From Jiangella endophytica (GTDB taxonomy: Bacteria; Actinomycetota; Actinomycetes; Jiangellales; Jiangellaceae): DNA of 64,000 nucleotides. The stretch lies in the NCBI RefSeq assembly GCF_003427025.1, contig NZ_QVAI01000006.1, positions 124,001 through 188,000 of the forward strand, in the 5' to 3' direction. Shown in pieces: positions 61,146 through 64,000 of the stretch; position 1 is the stretch's first letter, and the number at the start of each line of letters is the position of its first letter. The notes beneath the pieces are model-generated. The model was not told the DNA's origin. It saw only the letters and a program-made list of their open reading frames with translations, and did not search any database. Both the position numbers and the translations under genes were made by a program.

Positions 61146-62777
61146 TCAGACCACGCGCACCACCACCGAATGCCAGCCGCTGGACCCGTCTGGGAACGGC
61201 GGCGCCTGCTCGTCGGTCTGCCGGTCGCCGGCTCCGTCGGTGGCCCGGACGCGCAGCGTGTGGTTGCCCGGCTCGGCATCCCACTCCCAGAGCCACTGGC
61301 GCCAGATGTCGGCGGACGCCTCGTCGGCCAGCCGCGTGGGCCGCCAGTCGCCGTCGCCCACCTGCACCTCGACGGCGGAGATACCGCGGTGCTGCGCCCA
61401 CGCCACCCCGGCGACGATGTTCCGGCCCGCGGGAAGTTCGGCGAACGATCCCGGGACGTCGATGCGCGAGGCGGTCTTGATCGGGGCCTTCGCCGCCCAG
61501 CCACGGTCGGTCCAGTAGGCGGTGGCGCGGTCGAAGCGGGTCAGCTCCAGTTCCGTCACCCACTTCGTGGCCGAGACGTAGCCGTACAAGCCGGGCACGA
61601 CCAGCCGGGCCGGGAAGCCGTGCTCCACCGGCAGCGGTTCGCCGTTCATGCCGATCGCCAGCAACGCGTCCCGCCCGTCCCTCACGACGTCCAGCGGCGT
61701 GCCGGCCGTGAATCCGTCGACGCTGGTGGACAGCACCATGTCCGCGTCGGGGCTGGGGTCGGCGCGGTCCAGCAGGTCGGCCAGCGGGTAGCCGAGCCAG
61801 ACGGCGTTGCCGGCCAGTTCGCCGCCGACCTCGTTGGAGACGCAGGTGAGCGTGATCATCCGCTCCACCAGGTCCAGCTCGAGGACGTCGGCGAAGTCGA
61901 GCTCCACCTCCTGTCCGACCATCCCGTGGATGCGCAGCCGCCAGTCGGCCGGCACCACTCGCGGTAGATCGAGCGCGGTGTCGACGCGATAGAAGTCGCG
62001 GTTCGACGTGGTGAACGGCGTCATCCCGTCGACATCGAGCGCGGTGCCGGCGGAGACCGCGGGCGCCGCGTCGCTCGGCGCCGGCAGCCGCAGCGCGTCC
62101 CGTGCCTCGCGGACGTCGGCCAGGGTCCGCCCGAACCGCCGGCCGCCGACCGCCGTGAGGACGGCCAACCCGGCCACGGCAGCGGTCAGCAGCAGCACCT
62201 GCCGCCGTGACGGCCGCCCGGCGTCGGGGGTGGCGTCAGGACCGGCCTCCGCGCCACGTCCATCGCTGCCGGGTCCGGCCGGGCCCGCATCGCTCGTCGA
62301 TAGGTCTGTTCCCGCACCGGCCGCCGCGGCCCGGAGCCGCGCCACCAGCAGAGTGAGCCCGGCAGCCCCCACGGCGACGCCGGCGAGCGTCGGCACCACC
62401 CACCCCGCCGTCGCCGTCGGCCGTCCCACCGCGGCGACGACCGCCACCGCCCCCAGCGCCAGGAGCACTGCCACACCGGCCCGGCGCCGCCACAGCTCCA
62501 GCAGCCCGCCCGCCGCCGAGAGCACCAGCAGCACCCCGGCCATCCCGGCCAGCAGCACCTGCTTGTCGTTCTCGCCGAACGTGCGGATGGCGAAGCTCTT
62601 CAACCACTCCGGCGTCAGGTCGACGAAGGTGTTGCCGACGGCCAGGAACGGTGCCGCGGCCGGCTCCACCACCAGCGCCGCGACCAGCTCGCCGACGCCC
62701 AGAGTGAGACCGCCGGCCGCGATCCCGGCCAGTACGGCCAGGCCTCGGGTCCCCCACCGGTGCGTCGTCGCGCTCAT
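61146..62777 (-). CDS. Membrane-anchored molybdopterin-dependent oxidoreductase (sulfite-oxidase/YedY fold)
   Basis: A 543-residue protein. The first ~200 residues hold about five transmembrane segments and a linker. A catalytic SUOX-fold domain follows ([23 protein letters not shown]; the molybdenum-ligand Cys is in [33 protein letters not shown]). The C-terminal dimerisation domain contains [19 protein letters not shown]. The substrate is unknown (sulfite, methionine sulfoxide or other). A SigK-type promoter ends only seven bases before the ATG at 62777. Confidence 0.92.
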   Translation of the reverse strand: MSATTHRWGTRGLAVLAGIAAGGLTLGVGELVAALVVEPAAAPFLAVGNTFVDLTPEWLKSFAIRTFGENDKQVLLAGMAGVLLVLSAAGGLLELWRRRAGVAVLLALGAVAVVAAVGRPTATAGWVVPTLAGVAVGAAGLTLLVARLRAAAAGAGTDLSTSDAGPAGPGSDGRGAEAGPDATPDAGRPSRRQVLLLTAAVAGLAVLTAVGGRRFGRTLADVREARDALRLPAPSDAAPAVSAGTALDVDGMTPFTTSNRDFYRVDTALDLPRVVPADWRLRIHGMVGQEVELDFADVLELDLVERMITLTCVSNEVGGELAGNAVWLGYPLADLLDRADPSPDADMVLSTSVDGFTAGTPLDVVRDGRDALLAIGMNGEPLPVEHGFPARLVVPGLYGYVSATKWVTELELTRFDRATAYWTDRGWAAKAPIKTASRIDVPGSFAELPAGRNIVAGVAWAQHRGISAVEVQVGDGDWRPTRLADEASADIWRQWLWEWDAEPGNHTLRVRATDGAGDRQTDEQAPPFPDGSSGWHSVVVRVV

Positions 62778-62784
62778 GCCCGGT

Positions 62785-62812
62785 GTTCGGCACGGTCCCG
62801 GGCACGGATTGG
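62785..62812 (-). promoter_or_regulatory. SigK-type promoter of the molybdenum oxidoreductase-fasciclin operon
   Basis: On the minus strand CCAATCC (62806-62812), 16 bases, then CGAAC (62785-62789), followed by ACCGGGC and the ATG. The string CGAACACCGGGC is shared with the sigK promoter. A leaderless mRNA is predicted. Confidence 0.75.
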
Positions 62813-62956
62813 TCGCGGTTCGGGAATCAGCCGTTCGGCCCGTCGTCCACAGGGCCATCGGGATCCGCCGGTTGTCCACATTTCCCGATCTCCCGATGGC
62901 GCTCGGCGACGCCGTCAGCAAGAGTGGACGCATGCCGAACAACTGTGCGAAACTGA

Positions 62957-63115
62957 GTTACCAGAAGGACACTTATAGCGACGGTCGAGATGCTGTCGCC
63001 GGGCTCGATGCTCGCCGACCGCACCCTCCAGCCGGTCGAGTACGGCGCGGCGGCCATCCCGCACTTCTGGCTGGTCGAGTTGTGCCCAGAGCTCAGTCCG
63101 GCGGCGCACGCCCCG
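62957..63115 (+). pseudogene. Uma2-family endonuclease-like remnant
   Basis: The frame after a TGA at 62954 reads IATVEMLSPGSMLADRT then LQPVEYGAAAIPHFWLVEL, matching the C-terminal half of Uma2/DUF820 proteins (E-x-SPGS...D...K...Y...GIP-YWLV). The N-terminal half is absent and the C-terminal strand degenerates after residue ~50, so this is a broken gene. Many Uma2 genes are scattered in actinomycete genomes. Confidence 0.65.
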
Positions 63116-63487
63116 CCCGGCGGGACCCGACGGCGACGGCGCATCGGAAGCCGGAGACCCATCAGAAGCGGCCGGCCGGGCAAGCCGTGGCACGGGCGGC
63201 GCGACCGACGGCACCCGCCGCGCCACGGCGACGCGGCCGCCGCTGCGAGCCCGGCGGCACCGGCAGCGCGGGCCATCCCAGCCACACGAGCCACCCCCAG
63301 CGACACGGGCCGCGGCAACGCACCCCCGGGCGCCCGCAACGCGCTGAACAGCTCCGATACCCGGGAACGCGACCACAGCAGGGCGTTCGCCGACACCGAG
63401 GTCGGCACATGAACGGCCGGCCAAACGGCCGCGATCAAGGGCGCGGTTCCGGGCCGACATCGAGGTCGCGGAGCTGGCTCCGAACCG

Positions 63488-63517
63488 TTGATCCCGCCGA
63501 CCGGGCGGGCGTAGGCT
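63488..63517 (+). promoter_or_regulatory. Possible promoter of the ABC exporter gene
   Basis: TTGATC (63488-63493) and TAGGCT (63512-63517) stand 18 bases apart, 58 bases before the GTG start. Confidence 0.35.
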
Positions 63518-63574
63518 TTTCCGCGACCCCCAGTCGGGGTGATCACAATCCAACCGCTGCTACGGGAGCTCCCT

Positions 63575-64000
63575 GTGCCCAGCCGCACCGCGTCCGCGCG
63601 TCCCTCAGCCCAGACCTCCAAGCCGTCAACGCCGTCGCTGGCCGCCGCGTCAGCCGAACCCTCACAGCCGCCCGGCACCTTCCGCCGGCTCGCTCCCTAT
63701 CTCCTCCGCCATCGCGGCACCTTGATCGTCTCTGTCGTCGTGGCCTTGGCCTGGGCGGTCGCCGTCGCCGCCGTCCCGGTGACCCAGGGCCGGGTGGTCG
63801 ACGACGCCATCGACACCCGGTCCGCGCCGCTGATGCCGTTGATCCTGCTGCTCATCGGCCTGGCGGTGGCCCGTTTCATCCTGTCCAGCTGGTGGCGCTA
63901 CGTCGGTGGCGTGACCGCCTTCCGCATCCAGGACGACCTGCGCCACGACGTGTACGACACGTTGCAGCGCCTCGACTTCACCGGCCACGCACAGTTGCAA
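63575..64000 (+). CDS. ABC transporter ATP-binding/permease protein, N-terminal part
   Basis: The frame from GTG at 63575 is open to the window end (142 residues). After a Ser/Pro/Ala-rich N-terminus of ~35 residues come two hydrophobic segments (LIVSVVVALAWAVAVAAVPV; LMPLILLLIGLAVARFIL) and the exporter motif RIQDDLRHDVYDTLQRLDF, typical of the transmembrane domain of type I exporters fused to an ATPase. The ATPase domain lies beyond the window. CGGGAGCTCCC precedes the start. Confidence 0.82.
   Translation, partial: MPSRTASARPSAQTSKPSTPSLAAASAEPSQPPGTFRRLAPYLLRHRGTLIVSVVVALAWAVAVAAVPVTQGRVVDDAIDTRSAPLMPLILLLIGLAVARFILSSWWRYVGGVTAFRIQDDLRHDVYDTLQRLDFTGHAQLQ

Larger units (their letters stand above)
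62813..63574. other. Largely non-coding region with a decayed gene
   Basis: About 760 bases separate the oxidoreductase promoter from the ABC exporter gene. A Uma2 remnant lies at 62957-63115. Downstream of it the same frame continues as Arg/Pro/Ala-rich sequence without motifs to about 63410. A promoter-like pair precedes the exporter. Nothing else is recognised. Confidence 0.5.

Overview
The window is from a high-GC Gram-positive actinomycete. Mycothiol biosynthesis (mshA), CarD, a SenX3-RegX3 pair beside phoU, an AfsR-type regulator, a SigK/RskA pair and very GC-rich third codon positions all point there. The exact genus cannot be read from the sequence; no rRNA or tRNA gene was seen. The backbone is a set of genes usually close together in actinobacteria: mshA, a YbjN-like gene, gpmA, phoU, senX3-regX3, carD-ispD-ispF, cysS-rlmB. 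Here it is opened by large accessory blocks.

Region by region. (1) 1-1858: rlmB (partial) and cysS. (2) 1950-10009: a PAP2 phosphatase, an L-fucose/L-fuconate catabolic set (aldo-keto reductase and fuconate dehydratase on the minus strand, an SDR divergent from them), a 950-residue SARP/NB-ARC/TPR regulator and a CPA2 antiporter. (3) 10051-17481: an unusual cassette. Five tightly coupled minus-strand genes encode an archaeal-type S-adenosylmethionine synthetase, a histidine phosphatase, a complete but divergent seryl-tRNA synthetase, a GT4-like glycosyltransferase and a 329-residue alanyl-tRNA-synthetase-like protein. A class IV aminotransferase and an HTH-SUMF1 fusion diverge from them. I know of no described system with this composition; it is the best candidate here for a new pathway. 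(4) 17302-18964: ispF, ispD, carD.

(5) 19259-35976: a lipoprotein, then a carbohydrate-uptake and degradation locus. An eight-gene minus-strand operon holds two ABC permeases, two solute-binding lipoproteins, a six-hairpin glycosidase, an oxidoreductase, an extended SDR and an enolase-superfamily dehydratase. Facing it are an oxidoreductase, a LacI regulator, a PmoA-like protein, a third binding lipoprotein and a cytosolic GH5 enzyme. Four LacI-type palindromes lie at its promoters. (6) 36090-42334: regX3-senX3, phoU with PHO-box-like repeats between them, a FadR-type regulator, gpmA, a YbjN-like gene and mshA. (7) 42569-47223: an L,D-transpeptidase, and a sortase/DUF4397/membrane-protein operon.

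(8) 47401-62812: a SigK stress locus. rskA-sigK diverges from an operon of FAD oxidoreductase, DUF1365, two cyclopropane-synthase-family methyltransferases and DUF1295, which matches the M. tuberculosis Rv0449c-Rv0444c gene set plus an extra methyltransferase. Photolyase, an NmrA-type epimerase, a small membrane protein, a membrane molybdenum oxidoreductase and a fasciclin lipoprotein follow. Six promoters of the form CCA(A)TCC-N16-CGAA(C/T) precede these transcription units and tie them into one probable SigK regulon. An MMPL transporter with a MarR regulator sits inside this stretch. (9) 62813-64000: a mostly non-coding stretch with a Uma2 remnant, then the start of an ABC exporter gene.
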